A DNA stretch of 39,724 nt from Lachnospiraceae bacterium (GTDB taxonomy: Bacteria > Bacillota > Clostridia > Lachnospirales > Lachnospiraceae), in contig JAEEZH010000058.1 of assembly GCA_016288495.1 (NCBI GenBank), positions 1-39,724 of the forward strand, written 5' to 3'. How positions within the stretch are numbered: the stretch's first letter is position 1; every line of letters starts with the position of its first letter. The notes beneath the pieces are model-generated. The model was not told the origin of the DNA and made no database searches. It was given only the letters and a program-made list of their open reading frames with translations. Below are positions 25,682 to 34,388 of this stretch, one piece after another. A program made the position numbers and the translations under genes.

Positions 25682-26779
25682 ATGCTTTTTGTAAAAAACG
25701 CCGACCTTAAGGTGGGCATGAGACTTGCAAAACCCATATACAATAAAAAGGGAGTCCTTTTGTATGACCGTAACTCAAAGCTTACGGATCAGGGTATAGA
25801 TTCCGTTAAGAATTTCGGTCTCATAGGTCTGTATATCCTGGAACCGGCGGAGCCGGTACCTCCCATGAGTGAGGATGATATGGAATTTGAGCGGTTCCAG
25901 ACTGTGGCGGTATTCCAGATCAAGGATGAACTGGAATCCATCGTGAACTTGGGCAAGGCTCCCAAGATACAGATGTTTGTGGCGGAGATGGTAAAGCGCT
26001 ACGGCAGGCTCACGAAAAAGATAAATTTTGTACAGAATCTGAGGAGCAACGATGATTACGTGTTCAAACATTCATTGAACACGTCCATGCTCTGCGCCAT
26101 GATGGCACACGTTCTCAATGTACGTCTGGATGGGCAGAGTGAAGCGGTGATAGCGGGAGTGGTCCACGATGTGGGTAAGCTGAGAGCTCCCAAAGAACTG
26201 AAGGAAAAGGGAACTGCCCTTAATGATGAGGAGCAGGCCCAGATGGACAGATACGAGCGCGAAGGCTCTTCGCTGGTGGAGGAGGTATTTACTTCCCAGC
26301 CCAACATAAAACGTATAGTGGTCCAGTCTAATAAGGCCCTCAATGATTTTAAGCGCGGGATCCTGCCGGCCAACGGCCTGGACAAGATAGTGATCGGAGC
26401 CAGGATCCTTATGGTGGCCGAGACCTTTGATACCATGACGGCCATGAACGACTACAGAGAGCCTTCTTCCGAGATAAGCGCCCTTAAATTCCTTAAGGCC
26501 AATCCGGGGGTTTTTGACCCCAAGGTGGTTTCCGCTCTGGTGGACAGCATCAATTTCCTGACCAACGGCTGTACCATAGAGCTGACCAACGGAGAGAAGG
26601 GTCTGGTGATAGCGGCAAATGACGACGATGTGTTAAAGCCCATGGTGCTTCAGTTCTCCAACAATACCATCATCGATCTGGCCAGATCCAGCCTGGGACT
26701 GGAGATAAAGGATGTCATGAAGACCATGGACAACAGATGCGTGGTGGATAAGGAGATGCTCAAGAGCATTAATGTATAG
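25682..26779 (+). CDS. degenerate HD-GYP-like protein
   Basis: The 365-residue protein (from the ATG at 25682, eight bases after AAAAGGAG; the track's TTG 25661 overlaps the SD) starts with the N-terminal DUF3391-like pattern KNADLKVGMRLAKPIYNKKG seen in many HD-GYP proteins. The HD core keeps His130, His162-Asp163 and VVHDVGK, then LKEKGTALNDEE. The third metal His, normally in a THP segment, is Tyr191. The HHE-GxGYP segment is absent, replaced by VVQSNKALNDFKRG. The terminal ADxFDAMT is AETFDTMT. It is therefore unlikely to hydrolyse c-di-GMP and may be a binding or scaffold protein. It lies five bases upstream of the PilT-like gene. Confidence 0.8.
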   Translation: MLFVKNADLKVGMRLAKPIYNKKGVLLYDRNSKLTDQGIDSVKNFGLIGLYILEPAEPVPPMSEDDMEFERFQTVAVFQIKDELESIVNLGKAPKIQMFVAEMVKRYGRLTKKINFVQNLRSNDDYVFKHSLNTSMLCAMMAHVLNVRLDGQSEAVIAGVVHDVGKLRAPKELKEKGTALNDEEQAQMDRYEREGSSLVEEVFTSQPNIKRIVVQSNKALNDFKRGILPANGLDKIVIGARILMVAETFDTMTAMNDYREPSSEISALKFLKANPGVFDPKVVSALVDSINFLTNGCTIELTNGEKGLVIAANDDDVLKPMVLQFSNNTIIDLARSSLGLEIKDVMKTMDNRCVVDKEMLKSINV

Positions 26780-26784
26780 CCGAT

Positions 26785-27867
26785 ATGCTTGATCTGAACG
26801 CACTTCTGAAATATGCCGGGGAAAACGGCGCTTCCGATATACATATCACGGTGGGGGTGTCCCCGCTGATCAGGGTTTCCGGAAAACTGCGCCCCACGCC
26901 GTTCCAGAGGATGACGACAGCCGATACGCTGGAGGTCTTTCTCGGTATAGTTTCCCCTATTCAGAGAGACAAATTCGAAAACGCCGGTGAGATCGACCTG
27001 TCGGTATCCATTCCGGGAGCCGGCAGATACAGGGTTAACGCCTACAAGCAAAGGGGCAGCATCACGCTGGCTCTTCGTCTGGTGGAGATGGAGATACCCG
27101 ATCCCCAGATGCTGATGATACCCGATGTGGTGCTGGATCTGTGCAATAAACACAGAGGACTCATCATTATCTCGGGACCTTCAGGCAGCGGCAAGAGCAC
27201 GCTCATGGCCTCCATGATCGACCGTATCAACGAGGTCCGTCAGGCCTGTATAGTCACTTTGGAAGATCCCATCGAATACCTTCACAGCCATAAGAATTCA
27301 ATAGTGTCACAGCGGGAGATAGGGCTGGATACAGCTTCCTATCTGACGGGCCTTGGCGCTGCATTGAGGGAAGACGCAGATGTGATCAGCCTGAGTACCC
27401 TGCCGGATGAGGAAGTGGCCACCAGGACCTTCAGGGCCGCCCAGACAGGACGACTGATATTTTCGGCCATGTATACCACCGGCATTGTGGAGACCATAGA
27501 TTCCATCATAGCGCTTTTTCCCGAATATCAGCAGGAGATGGCGCGTAACCAGCTGGCATCATGCCTTCGGGCTGTGGTCACCAGACAGCTGTGCGACGGC
27601 GTAGGCGAGGGTGAACGTATCCCCGCTTACGGTATCATGCTGAACAACAAAAAGATAGCTTCATATATCCGTTCCGGTCAGACCCTGAAGATAATGGATG
27701 TGGTCAGAGAAAGCTCGGACCAGGGTATGATAAGCATGGACGATTCCCTTTTTGACCTTTGCAGGAGAGGTCTTATCTCATCTGCCACGACCCTCGCCCT
27801 GTCCATAGACCAGGAGAGCATGGAAGAACGCCTGGGAGAGAGCAGGAACGAGGCTTTGAATCAGTAA
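26785..27867 (+). CDS. PilT-like secretion ATPase lacking catalytic residues
   Basis: The 360-residue protein matches PilT retraction ATPases along its length: N-terminal SDIHITVGVSPLIRVSGKL, Walker A GPSGSGKST (131-139) and the Asp-box TLEDPIEYLHSH. However the Walker B segment, usually DVILVGEMRD with the catalytic Glu, reads DVISLSTLPD (Thr205 at the Glu position). The His-box, usually ATLHT, reads SAMYT. Both changes predict loss of ATP hydrolysis while nucleotide binding may persist. No pilin, PilB, PilC or prepilin peptidase gene is in the window. The ATG has no clear SD and lies five bases after the HD-protein stop, so translation is probably coupled. Confidence 0.82.
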   Translation: MLDLNALLKYAGENGASDIHITVGVSPLIRVSGKLRPTPFQRMTTADTLEVFLGIVSPIQRDKFENAGEIDLSVSIPGAGRYRVNAYKQRGSITLALRLVEMEIPDPQMLMIPDVVLDLCNKHRGLIIISGPSGSGKSTLMASMIDRINEVRQACIVTLEDPIEYLHSHKNSIVSQREIGLDTASYLTGLGAALREDADVISLSTLPDEEVATRTFRAAQTGRLIFSAMYTTGIVETIDSIIALFPEYQQEMARNQLASCLRAVVTRQLCDGVGEGERIPAYGIMLNNKKIASYIRSGQTLKIMDVVRESSDQGMISMDDSLFDLCRRGLISSATTLALSIDQESMEERLGESRNEALNQ

Positions 27868-27911
27868 GAATTCTTAAATATTTCCCATATTAAAAAAATT
27901 TATTTTTCCTC

Positions 27912-27941
27912 TTGACTTTTGCAGACTGTATGGTGTATATT
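27912..27941 (+). promoter_or_regulatory. promoter of the gntR-ABC operon
   Basis: TTGACT (27912-27917), an 18-base spacer and TATATT (27936-27941) fit a sigma-A promoter. The predicted start near 27948 falls inside an inverted repeat, as expected for autorepression by the encoded regulator. Confidence 0.65.
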
Positions 27942-27944
27942 AAC

Positions 27945-27965
27945 TGTACTACTTCGCATAGTACA
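27945..27965 (+). promoter_or_regulatory. probable operator of the GntR regulator
   Basis: TGTACTA-CTTCGCA-TAGTACA is a perfect inverted repeat with 7-base arms and a 7-base spacer, overlapping the predicted transcription start. YtrA-type GntR repressors typically bind such a palindrome in front of their own ABC operon. Confidence 0.75.
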
Positions 27966-27994
27966 CATAGAACACCAAAAAAGGGGGAATGATC

Positions 27995-28360
27995 TTGAAG
28001 ATAATAGACTACAGAGATCCGAAGCCTATCTATGAACAGATCGCAGACTATTACAGACAGATGATACTTTGTGGCGTGCTCCAAAACGATGAGCAGTTGC
28101 CGTCTGTAAGAACTCTGGCCATTGAACTGGGCACCAATCCCAACACGGTTCAAAAAGCTTTCGCTTTGCTGGAAAGCGACGGTTATATTTACGCTGTAAA
28201 GGGAAGAGGAAACTTTGTCAAGGCCGGGGATGACCTGACGCAGAAGAAGAGTCTGGAACTGGTGGAAAAACTGAAGCGGCTGTTTGAAGAGGCAAGGAGC
28301 ATTCATCTTAATGTGGATGAATTGATCAAAAAAGCAAAGGAGGGCATGAAAAATGATTGA
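27995..28360 (+). CDS. GntR family regulator, YtrA type
   Basis: A short GntR-type regulator (121 residues) consisting of a winged-helix domain and a small helical tail, as in the YtrA subfamily. DPKPIYEQIADYYRQMI, LPSVRTLAIELGTNPNTVQKA (recognition helix) and LESDGYIYAVKGRGNFV are the signature blocks. The track starts at ATG 27989, but AAGGGGG (27981-27987) nearly abuts it. TTG at 27995 is seven bases from the SD and gives MKIIDYRDPKP, the usual family start. The gene overlaps the ABC ATPase gene by eight bases and likely represses this operon. Confidence 0.9.
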   Translation: MKIIDYRDPKPIYEQIADYYRQMILCGVLQNDEQLPSVRTLAIELGTNPNTVQKAFALLESDGYIYAVKGRGNFVKAGDDLTQKKSLELVEKLKRLFEEARSIHLNVDELIKKAKEGMKND

Positions 28361-29261
28361 GATAAGCGGCCTGAACAAATCCTTTGAAGGCGGGATAAAG
28401 GCGGTGAACGATCTGAATCTGACCATAGCCGACAATCATGTATTCGGCCTCATCGGTACCAACGGAGCCGGGAAGAGCACACTGATGCGTATGATGTCAG
28501 GCGTACTCAAGGCGGACAGCGGAGATATAAAGGTGGATTCGGAGCAGGTTTATGAGAATCCGCAGGTGAAAAAGCAGATATTCTTTATCCCCGATGAAGC
28601 TTTCTTTTTCCAGTGGGCCGATGCGGATACCATGAAGAATTATTATGCCGGTATATATGAGGGCTTTGACACAGCGCGTTTTGATAAGCTGTTGGATGAG
28701 TTTAACCTGAAAAAAGGCAATAAGGTATATACCTATTCCAAGGGTATGAAAAAACAGCTTTCCCTGATCCTGGGGCTGTGCGCAAAGACCAGATATCTGT
28801 ACTGCGACGAGACCTTTGACGGTCTGGATCCGGTGATGAGGCAGGCGGCCAAGGCCCTGCTGGCAAAGGAGATAGATGAGAGGGATTTCACTCCGGTCAT
28901 CACCAGTCATAACCTGAGAGAACTGGAGGATATCTGCGAACATGTGGGACTCCTTCATCAGGGCGGAGTGCTTCTGTCAAAGGATATAGACGATATGAAG
29001 CTCAACCTGCAGAAGGTACAGTGCGTGTTTGCGGATGAGGGCAGGCGTGAAGAGTTTGAAAAGGCGCTTGATATCATGCTCCATGAGGAGAGAGGACGTC
29101 TGCATACCTATACCCTCCGGGGGGACAGGGAAACGGTAGAGGCTTTGTTTGCAAAAGAGGAAATGATATTCTTTGAGAATTTAAGTCTGACTCTCGAGGA
29201 AATATTTATAAGTGAAACGGAGGTGGCAGGATATGATGTCAGAAAACTCATCACAGGCTGA
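28353..29261 (+). CDS. ABC transporter ATP-binding protein
   Basis: The 302-residue ATPase has Walker A GTNGAGKST, the Q-loop region FIPDEAFFFQWAD, signature YSKGMKKQLSLILGL in place of LSGGQ, Walker B LYCDETFDGLD and a switch His in ITSHNL. The altered signature and the Thr after the catalytic Glu recur in ATPases encoded beside YtrA-type regulators. The partner permease is encoded next, overlapping by 29 bases. The substrate is unknown; related operons respond to cell-envelope antibiotics or export peptides. Confidence 0.9.
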   Translation: MIEISGLNKSFEGGIKAVNDLNLTIADNHVFGLIGTNGAGKSTLMRMMSGVLKADSGDIKVDSEQVYENPQVKKQIFFIPDEAFFFQWADADTMKNYYAGIYEGFDTARFDKLLDEFNLKKGNKVYTYSKGMKKQLSLILGLCAKTRYLYCDETFDGLDPVMRQAAKALLAKEIDERDFTPVITSHNLRELEDICEHVGLLHQGGVLLSKDIDDMKLNLQKVQCVFADEGRREEFEKALDIMLHEERGRLHTYTLRGDRETVEALFAKEEMIFFENLSLTLEEIFISETEVAGYDVRKLITG

Positions 29262-31404
29262 GACAAAGAAGGTGAAAGTTCCGGATGGCATGAGCCAGAG
29301 AGCCCTTTTTGCACGCAGAAAATGGGTGGTGGTCATAACTGCCATTTCATGCCTGCTGATCTATCCGGTTGCCTCTGTCATAGCATTTATCAGTACCATA
29401 AATCTGAATATGTTCGACACCTCGGTTCCCATGGGAGTGAGGCTGGTCAATGTATTCAACACGCTGATAAGCGGGAACCTGGTGGGATTCGCCGCAGCGG
29501 TCCTTCTGGCCGTGCTGACCGCGACCCAGGGCTTTGCCTATCTTTTTAACAGAGCTACGGTGGATTTTTATGAATCATCGCCCCATACGAAAAAGGAGAG
29601 ATTTACGGCGATATATGTAAACGGTCTGCTGATATTCTATATCTCGATAACAGTCAGCTTCATATTATGCTTTCTGTCCGCCGGCGTGATGGGGGCGATG
29701 AACAGCGCAATGATCCCCCAGGGTATCATACAGCTTCTGGAACTGATGCTCCTGTATTCGGCAGTATATTCCATCAGCACAGTCGCTTCCATGCTTTCGG
29801 GCAATCTGTTGGTGTCCATGCTGCTCAACGGTTTTTTGCTCCTGGTTGAGGACGTGTTCTATATGGCAGTGGATGCCTGCGGGGTTACCTATTACGCCAC
29901 CTGGTTTAATGGTAACGGTGAAGACCGTCTGCACTTTTTCTCACCCATGGCCTGCTATATCACTAACCATATGCCCGAATTCTACAGCGGCACGGAGCCC
30001 TTTGGCATGACGCTTGTCAGAAGTCATATTGAAAAGAATCTGGGTTTTGATATAAAACTCCTGCTGTTTTTCATAATATTTACAGTGGTTGCGTTCCTTC
30101 TGTATAAAAAGCGTCCCATGGAGTCGGCAGGCAGGCCTTTTGTCTACGTCAGGGTCGGATATGCCGTCAAGATGATCATCGCGGTCTTTACGGCACTGTT
30201 CACAGCCATTATGATGGAGAATGTGACAGGCGGCGATGTCCCGGTGGTCTTCGCGGGAGTCATCATAAGCTCGGCTCTGATCTGTGTGATGATGCAGGCA
30301 CTGCTGATAGACGGAAATGCAAAAAAGAAGCTGTATCACATCGCAATAAGTTCGGCTGTTATAATCGCCGTGGTGATAGTGTGCCGCTTTGATCTGACAG
30401 GCTATGAGAATTATATCCCGTCCGAGAACAGCATAGAAAGCTGCGGACTGATGAGTTATGATAACAATTGTCTGCCCTACTATGAAAAAAACGATTACGG
30501 CGTGTATGAGGAGATATACGACGGAGAAAAAAGATTAAATCTTATGATGCTGAAAAACATCAGCTATGTGGTGGAACTTGCACGTACGGGACAGCGGCTT
30601 AAGAGCGAGTATGACAGGACCTACAACGGATTTGCCAGGGCTTATATGCTGGATCTGGAAGAGGATGAGATAAACGGTCCCAACGGATGGAATTATGTGG
30701 TGGCTTACAATCTTAAAAACGGGAAGACGGTTTATCGTGTGATATACATTCCCGTGGATACGGATACGGCCCTGCTTGACAGGATCACCACTTCCCCGGA
30801 ATACAGAAGCACGGTCTTCCAGTGTGAAGAGGATTTCGTGAATGTGGTAGCGTCGGCAGGTGAACATCATAAGCTCAGCTTTTACAACGGCTGCAGGGAG
30901 AGCAAAATGATAGACGGAACCTACATAAGAGACTTTATGGAAGCATATAAAAAGGATATAGACGAAAAGTATTCCTATTCTGTATCGAGATTCCATCTGT
31001 CCAAGGGGACCGTCCAGTTTACCGGGGATGATGATTACCAGGATTATATATCCGGCGATATCTTTTATCTGAATTATCCGGTATACGATGACTACGAAAA
31101 TACAGTCGCTTTTCTGAAGCAGCACGGGATATATATGGATGAACAGGTCCCTTTGGATGTGATCGACAGCATCAGGGTGACGCAGACGGATGAGGATGGT
31201 AACAGCGAAGTGACGGAGTACGAGTCAGAGGAAGAGATTGAAAAGCTCATGCCGAAGTTGTATACTGATTTCGGTATGTGGGAATGGCAGGAGCCGAATC
31301 TGGTGGACTACGACAGGCAGGCTGAGATCTTTACCAAAAAAATGGTCTATGAGGATGAATATTTCGGCAGCGAAAATTATACCTTGTATTTCCTGAACGA
31401 ATAA
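29233..31404 (+). CDS. ABC transporter permease with large C-terminal domain
   Basis: The start is ATG 29233, nine bases after GGAGG (29219-29223). The track's GTG at 29212 precedes the SD. The 723-residue product has about eight membrane segments in residues ~30-400, arranged like ABC-2/YtrF-type permeases. A polar, probably extracytoplasmic domain of ~330 residues follows (from around ENYIPSENSIESCG). The C-terminal domain is rich in acidic and Tyr residues and resembles a domain of unknown function seen on similar Lachnospiraceae permeases; the family was not verified. It is the third gene of the gntR operon. Confidence 0.8.
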   Translation: MMSENSSQAETKKVKVPDGMSQRALFARRKWVVVITAISCLLIYPVASVIAFISTINLNMFDTSVPMGVRLVNVFNTLISGNLVGFAAAVLLAVLTATQGFAYLFNRATVDFYESSPHTKKERFTAIYVNGLLIFYISITVSFILCFLSAGVMGAMNSAMIPQGIIQLLELMLLYSAVYSISTVASMLSGNLLVSMLLNGFLLLVEDVFYMAVDACGVTYYATWFNGNGEDRLHFFSPMACYITNHMPEFYSGTEPFGMTLVRSHIEKNLGFDIKLLLFFIIFTVVAFLLYKKRPMESAGRPFVYVRVGYAVKMIIAVFTALFTAIMMENVTGGDVPVVFAGVIISSALICVMMQALLIDGNAKKKLYHIAISSAVIIAVVIVCRFDLTGYENYIPSENSIESCGLMSYDNNCLPYYEKNDYGVYEEIYDGEKRLNLMMLKNISYVVELARTGQRLKSEYDRTYNGFARAYMLDLEEDEINGPNGWNYVVAYNLKNGKTVYRVIYIPVDTDTALLDRITTSPEYRSTVFQCEEDFVNVVASAGEHHKLSFYNGCRESKMIDGTYIRDFMEAYKKDIDEKYSYSVSRFHLSKGTVQFTGDDDYQDYISGDIFYLNYPVYDDYENTVAFLKQHGIYMDEQVPLDVIDSIRVTQTDEDGNSEVTEYESEEEIEKLMPKLYTDFGMWEWQEPNLVDYDRQAEIFTKKMVYEDEYFGSENYTLYFLNE

Positions 31405-31425
31405 GACACAGGGAGATATCGTGTT

Positions 31426-32454
31426 ATGACCGATATCAGATCCATGTCCATGGAAGAACTGGAAGAGCTGGTTTTGTTCATGGGAGAGAAAAAATTCAGA
31501 GCAAAGCAGATCTATAAATGGCTTCATAAGGAACTGGCGGATGATTATGAAGCCATGAGCGATCTGTCGAAAAACCTGAGGGGAGAGCTTTTAAAAAGCT
31601 GTCCCCTTTATGGCGTACGGGAGATAAAACGTCTGTCTTCGGCAAAGGACGGCACGGTGAAATATCTCTTTGCCCTTCATGATGATAATGTGATAGAGAG
31701 CGTGCTCATGAGGTATAAGCACGGCAACAGTGTGTGTATTTCGTCCCAGGTGGGCTGCAATATGGGCTGCAGGTTCTGTGCATCCACGGTGGACGGCTGT
31801 GTCAGATCCCTGACGGCCTCCGAGATGCTTGCCCAGGTGTATGCCATACAGAAGGATTGCGGGGAGCGTGTGTCGAATGTGGTGGTGATGGGCAGCGGAG
31901 AACCTTTGGATAATTATGAAGCCCTGCTGCGGTTCATAAGGATGATATCGGATGAAAACGGCCTTAATATCAGCCAGAGGAATCTTACGGTGTCCACCTG
32001 CGGCCTGGTGCCTAAGATCAGGGAACTGGCGGATGAGAAGCTACAGATCACACTGGCCATTTCGCTGCATGCTCCCAATGATGAAAAAAGAAGGGAACTG
32101 ATGCCGGTGGCAAAGGTTTATTCCCTGGATGAACTGATGGAGGCCTGCAGGTATTATTTTGACAGGACCGGGAGAAGGGTGACCTTTGAATATGCCCTGG
32201 TGGCGGGCAGCAATGATTCCGATGAGGATGCATCGCAGCTCACAGCACTCCTTAAGGGCCTGGGAGCCCATGTAAATCTCATTCCCGTAAATCCGGTGAC
32301 GGAAAGCGGATTGAAACGCCCGGGGATAAAAAGCTGCGAGCACTTCAGGGATATGCTGCTTAAACATCATGTGAATGCCACCATACGCAGGGAACTGGGC
32401 AGTGATGTCAATGCTGCCTGCGGTCAGCTCAGACGCAGTCATCTGGGCGGATGA
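31426..32454 (+). CDS. rlmN: 23S rRNA (adenine(2503)-C2)-methyltransferase RlmN
   Basis: RlmN is a radical SAM enzyme that methylates A2503 of 23S rRNA and A37 of some tRNAs. The cluster motif CNMGCRFC places cysteines at 111, 115 and 118. VVVMGSGEPLDNYEAL and the C-terminal NAACGQL with the methyl-accepting Cys are present. The Gln-Val pair before the cluster (SSQVGC) is also as in RlmN. The length of 342 is normal. The start has a GGGAG SD about ten bases upstream. It is followed by a strong terminator. Confidence 0.96.
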   Translation: MTDIRSMSMEELEELVLFMGEKKFRAKQIYKWLHKELADDYEAMSDLSKNLRGELLKSCPLYGVREIKRLSSAKDGTVKYLFALHDDNVIESVLMRYKHGNSVCISSQVGCNMGCRFCASTVDGCVRSLTASEMLAQVYAIQKDCGERVSNVVVMGSGEPLDNYEALLRFIRMISDENGLNISQRNLTVSTCGLVPKIRELADEKLQITLAISLHAPNDEKRRELMPVAKVYSLDELMEACRYYFDRTGRRVTFEYALVAGSNDSDEDASQLTALLKGLGAHVNLIPVNPVTESGLKRPGIKSCEHFRDMLLKHHVNATIRRELGSDVNAACGQLRRSHLGG

Positions 32455-32529
32455 TTTATTGCAAAAATATCCCAAAGTGTTTATAAAGGAAACTGTTTTT
32501 TGATCTTTTGTAATACATAGTGCTGACAG

Positions 32530-32584
32530 TATGGCCTTGTGCCGGTGGATGATTTTCCACTTGACACAAGGCCGTATTTTATTT
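32530..32584 (+). terminator. intrinsic terminator after rlmN
   Basis: TATGGCCTTGTG (32530-32541) pairs with CACAAGGCCGTA (32565-32576) over 12 bp with one wobble, and a short inner GTGG/CCAC stem lies within. TTTTATTTATT follows. Confidence 0.85.
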
Positions 32585-32776
32585 ATTATTCTTAACATAT
32601 CGAGCGGATCAAAATCATTTCATATCCGTTCGCAGGATTTCATGGCGACGCGAATTTCATATCGTCGCAGGATCCCATTTTTACATATTTTAGCGGCACC
32701 GTTTTTTGTGTGTTTGTAGCGGTGTCACCGGAAAACAAAACTGCACTTTGCGCATGGCGCGGAAATGGAGGTGTGG
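32585..32776. other. rlmN-comM intergenic region with small hairpins
   Basis: Together with 32455-32529 this is the longest gene-free stretch (about 320 bases). It holds three consecutive short stem-loops: CGAGCGGAT/ATCCGTTCG, GCGACG/CGTCGC and GGCACC/GGTGTC. The first two are part of an imperfect direct repeat. No convincing promoter hexamer pair was found. GGAGG at 32767-32771 is the comM SD. Confidence 0.5.
32617..32678 (+). repeat. imperfect direct repeat upstream of comM
   Basis: Two copies, 32617-32643 and 32654-32678, share ATTTCATATC, then TCGCAGGAT, then CAT, differing by small substitutions and a two-base gap. Each copy's right end forms the 3' arm of a hairpin. A regulatory role is unproven. 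Confidence 0.6.
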
Positions 32777-34348
32777 ATGTATTTTTGCATCAATTCCTTC
32801 GCGTTGAGCGGCCTGTCGGTGCTGCCGGTATCCGTGGAGGCTGACATATCGGACGGCCTGCCGGTCATGGATCTGGTGGGCTATCTGGGCTCGGAAGTGA
32901 AGGAAGCAAGGGAAAGGGTGAGGACTGCATTAAAAAACAGCGGCTTTACCATTCCCGTCAAAAGGATCACCATCAATGTCTCTCCGGCGAGTGTCAGAAA
33001 GCAGGGGACTGCCTTTGACCTGCCCATCGCTTTATCCATGATGGTGTGCATGGACCTGATAGACAGGAATGCTCTGAGGGACTGCTGTGTGATGGGCGAG
33101 CTTAGCCTGAACGGTGATATCCAGGGGATAACCGGCGTGCTGCCCCGGGTCCTCAAGGCGAAGGAAATGGGCTACAGCGCCTGTTTTGTACCTGTTCAAA
33201 ACGCCGCAGAAGGGGCAATGGTGGACGGGATCTCGGTTTACGGCGTGGACTCGCTGCTGGGAATGTATGCTCATTTTTCAGGCGAAGCAGTGATCGAACC
33301 CGTAAAGGCTGATCTTGACCTGATATTGAAAAATGCCGTGGATAAAACAGATGAGGATTTTTCGGATATCAGGGGTCAGCCGCTGATCAAAAGATGTATG
33401 AAGATCGCGGCAGCGGGTCTTCACAACCTGCTTATGATAGGACCGCCGGGAGCAGGTAAGACAATGGCTGCCAGCCGTGTGGCGGGGATACTTCCGCCGC
33501 TTTCCGGAGAGGAATGTCTGGAACTGACCAAGATCTATTCCGTGGCAGGTCTTTTGCCGGAATGCGGGATGATCCTGAAAAGACCGGTGGTGAGTCCCCA
33601 TCATACCTGCACGCCCCAGGCTCTGGCAGGGGGTGGGAGCATTCCCAGACCCGGGGCCGTCTCCCTGGCCCATAAGGCGGTACTCTTTCTGGATGAATTG
33701 CCCGAGTTTAAAAAGGAGGCGCTTGAAATACTGCGGCAGCCTCTGGAGGAAAAGAAGGTACATATCGCCAGGGCAAGTGCCAACTATACCTATCCGGCGG
33801 ATTTTCTTCTGATCGCAGCCATGAACCCCTGCAGATGCGGTTATTATCCCGATATGACAAGATGCAGCTGCAGCGCCCGTGACGTGAAAAATTATATATC
33901 CCGGATCAGCGGGCCTTTGATGGACAGGATTGATCTGTGCATTGAGGTGGGAGAGATAAGCTACGATGAGCTGTCGGGGACTAAAGCGGATGAGCTGCAG
34001 GAGAATGGGGAAAGCCTCGTGGAGGAGAGCAGCGCGGATATACTGCGGGATGTGATGGCGGCAAGGGAAAGGCAGGAGTTTCGCTTTTCGAAAGAGGATA
34101 TCAGCGTGAATTCCGGGATGAGCTCTTCCATGGTGATGAAGTACTGCCAGCTGGGAAGAAGGGAAAACCTGCTTCTCAAGGAGGCATTTAAACGGCTGAA
34201 CATGTCGGCGAGGGCTTATCACAGGACCCTCAAGGTGGCAAGGACCATAGCGGATCTGGAAGATTCGGACCGGATAAGCGAGAAGCATCTGTATGAAGCC
34301 ATATCCATGAAGCTCCCGGATAAGACCTACGGAAATATGGGCGGATAA
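32777..34348 (+). CDS. comM: YifB/ComM family Mg chelatase-like AAA+ ATPase
   Basis: ComM is a hexameric helicase that promotes branch migration during natural transformation in Gram-negative bacteria. In Firmicutes the family is YifB and less studied. The 523-residue product begins with a Lon-like ChlI domain (VEADISDGLPVMDLVGY, VKEARERVRTALKNSGF, FDLPIALSMM). The AAA+ domain follows with Walker A MIGPPGAGKT, Walker B VLFLDELPEF and AAMNPCRCGYYPD, then the C-terminal domain LNMSARAYHRTLKVARTIADL. Start: the track's ATG 32765 overlaps the SD; GGAGG (32767-32771) lies five bases before ATG 32777. It is followed by dprA, the usual neighbour. Confidence 0.93.
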   Translation: MYFCINSFALSGLSVLPVSVEADISDGLPVMDLVGYLGSEVKEARERVRTALKNSGFTIPVKRITINVSPASVRKQGTAFDLPIALSMMVCMDLIDRNALRDCCVMGELSLNGDIQGITGVLPRVLKAKEMGYSACFVPVQNAAEGAMVDGISVYGVDSLLGMYAHFSGEAVIEPVKADLDLILKNAVDKTDEDFSDIRGQPLIKRCMKIAAAGLHNLLMIGPPGAGKTMAASRVAGILPPLSGEECLELTKIYSVAGLLPECGMILKRPVVSPHHTCTPQALAGGGSIPRPGAVSLAHKAVLFLDELPEFKKEALEILRQPLEEKKVHIARASANYTYPADFLLIAAMNPCRCGYYPDMTRCSCSARDVKNYISRISGPLMDRIDLCIEVGEISYDELSGTKADELQENGESLVEESSADILRDVMAARERQEFRFSKEDISVNSGMSSSMVMKYCQLGRRENLLLKEAFKRLNMSARAYHRTLKVARTIADLEDSDRISEKHLYEAISMKLPDKTYGNMGG

Positions 34349-34388
34349 AGAGGGATGTTTTCTGAAGACGGAAGATGGTGAGGATGGT

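Noticed and set aside
26785-27867. PilT-like gene as a pseudogene
   Set aside because: The frame is intact over the whole family length with no stop or frameshift, and the altered motifs are substitutions, not disruptions.
33278-34288. 336-aa minus-strand ORF opposite comM
   Set aside because: It lies wholly antisense to a clearly conserved AAA+ gene, has no recognisable motif and is rich in residues typical of antisense shadows (His, Arg, Pro, Leu).
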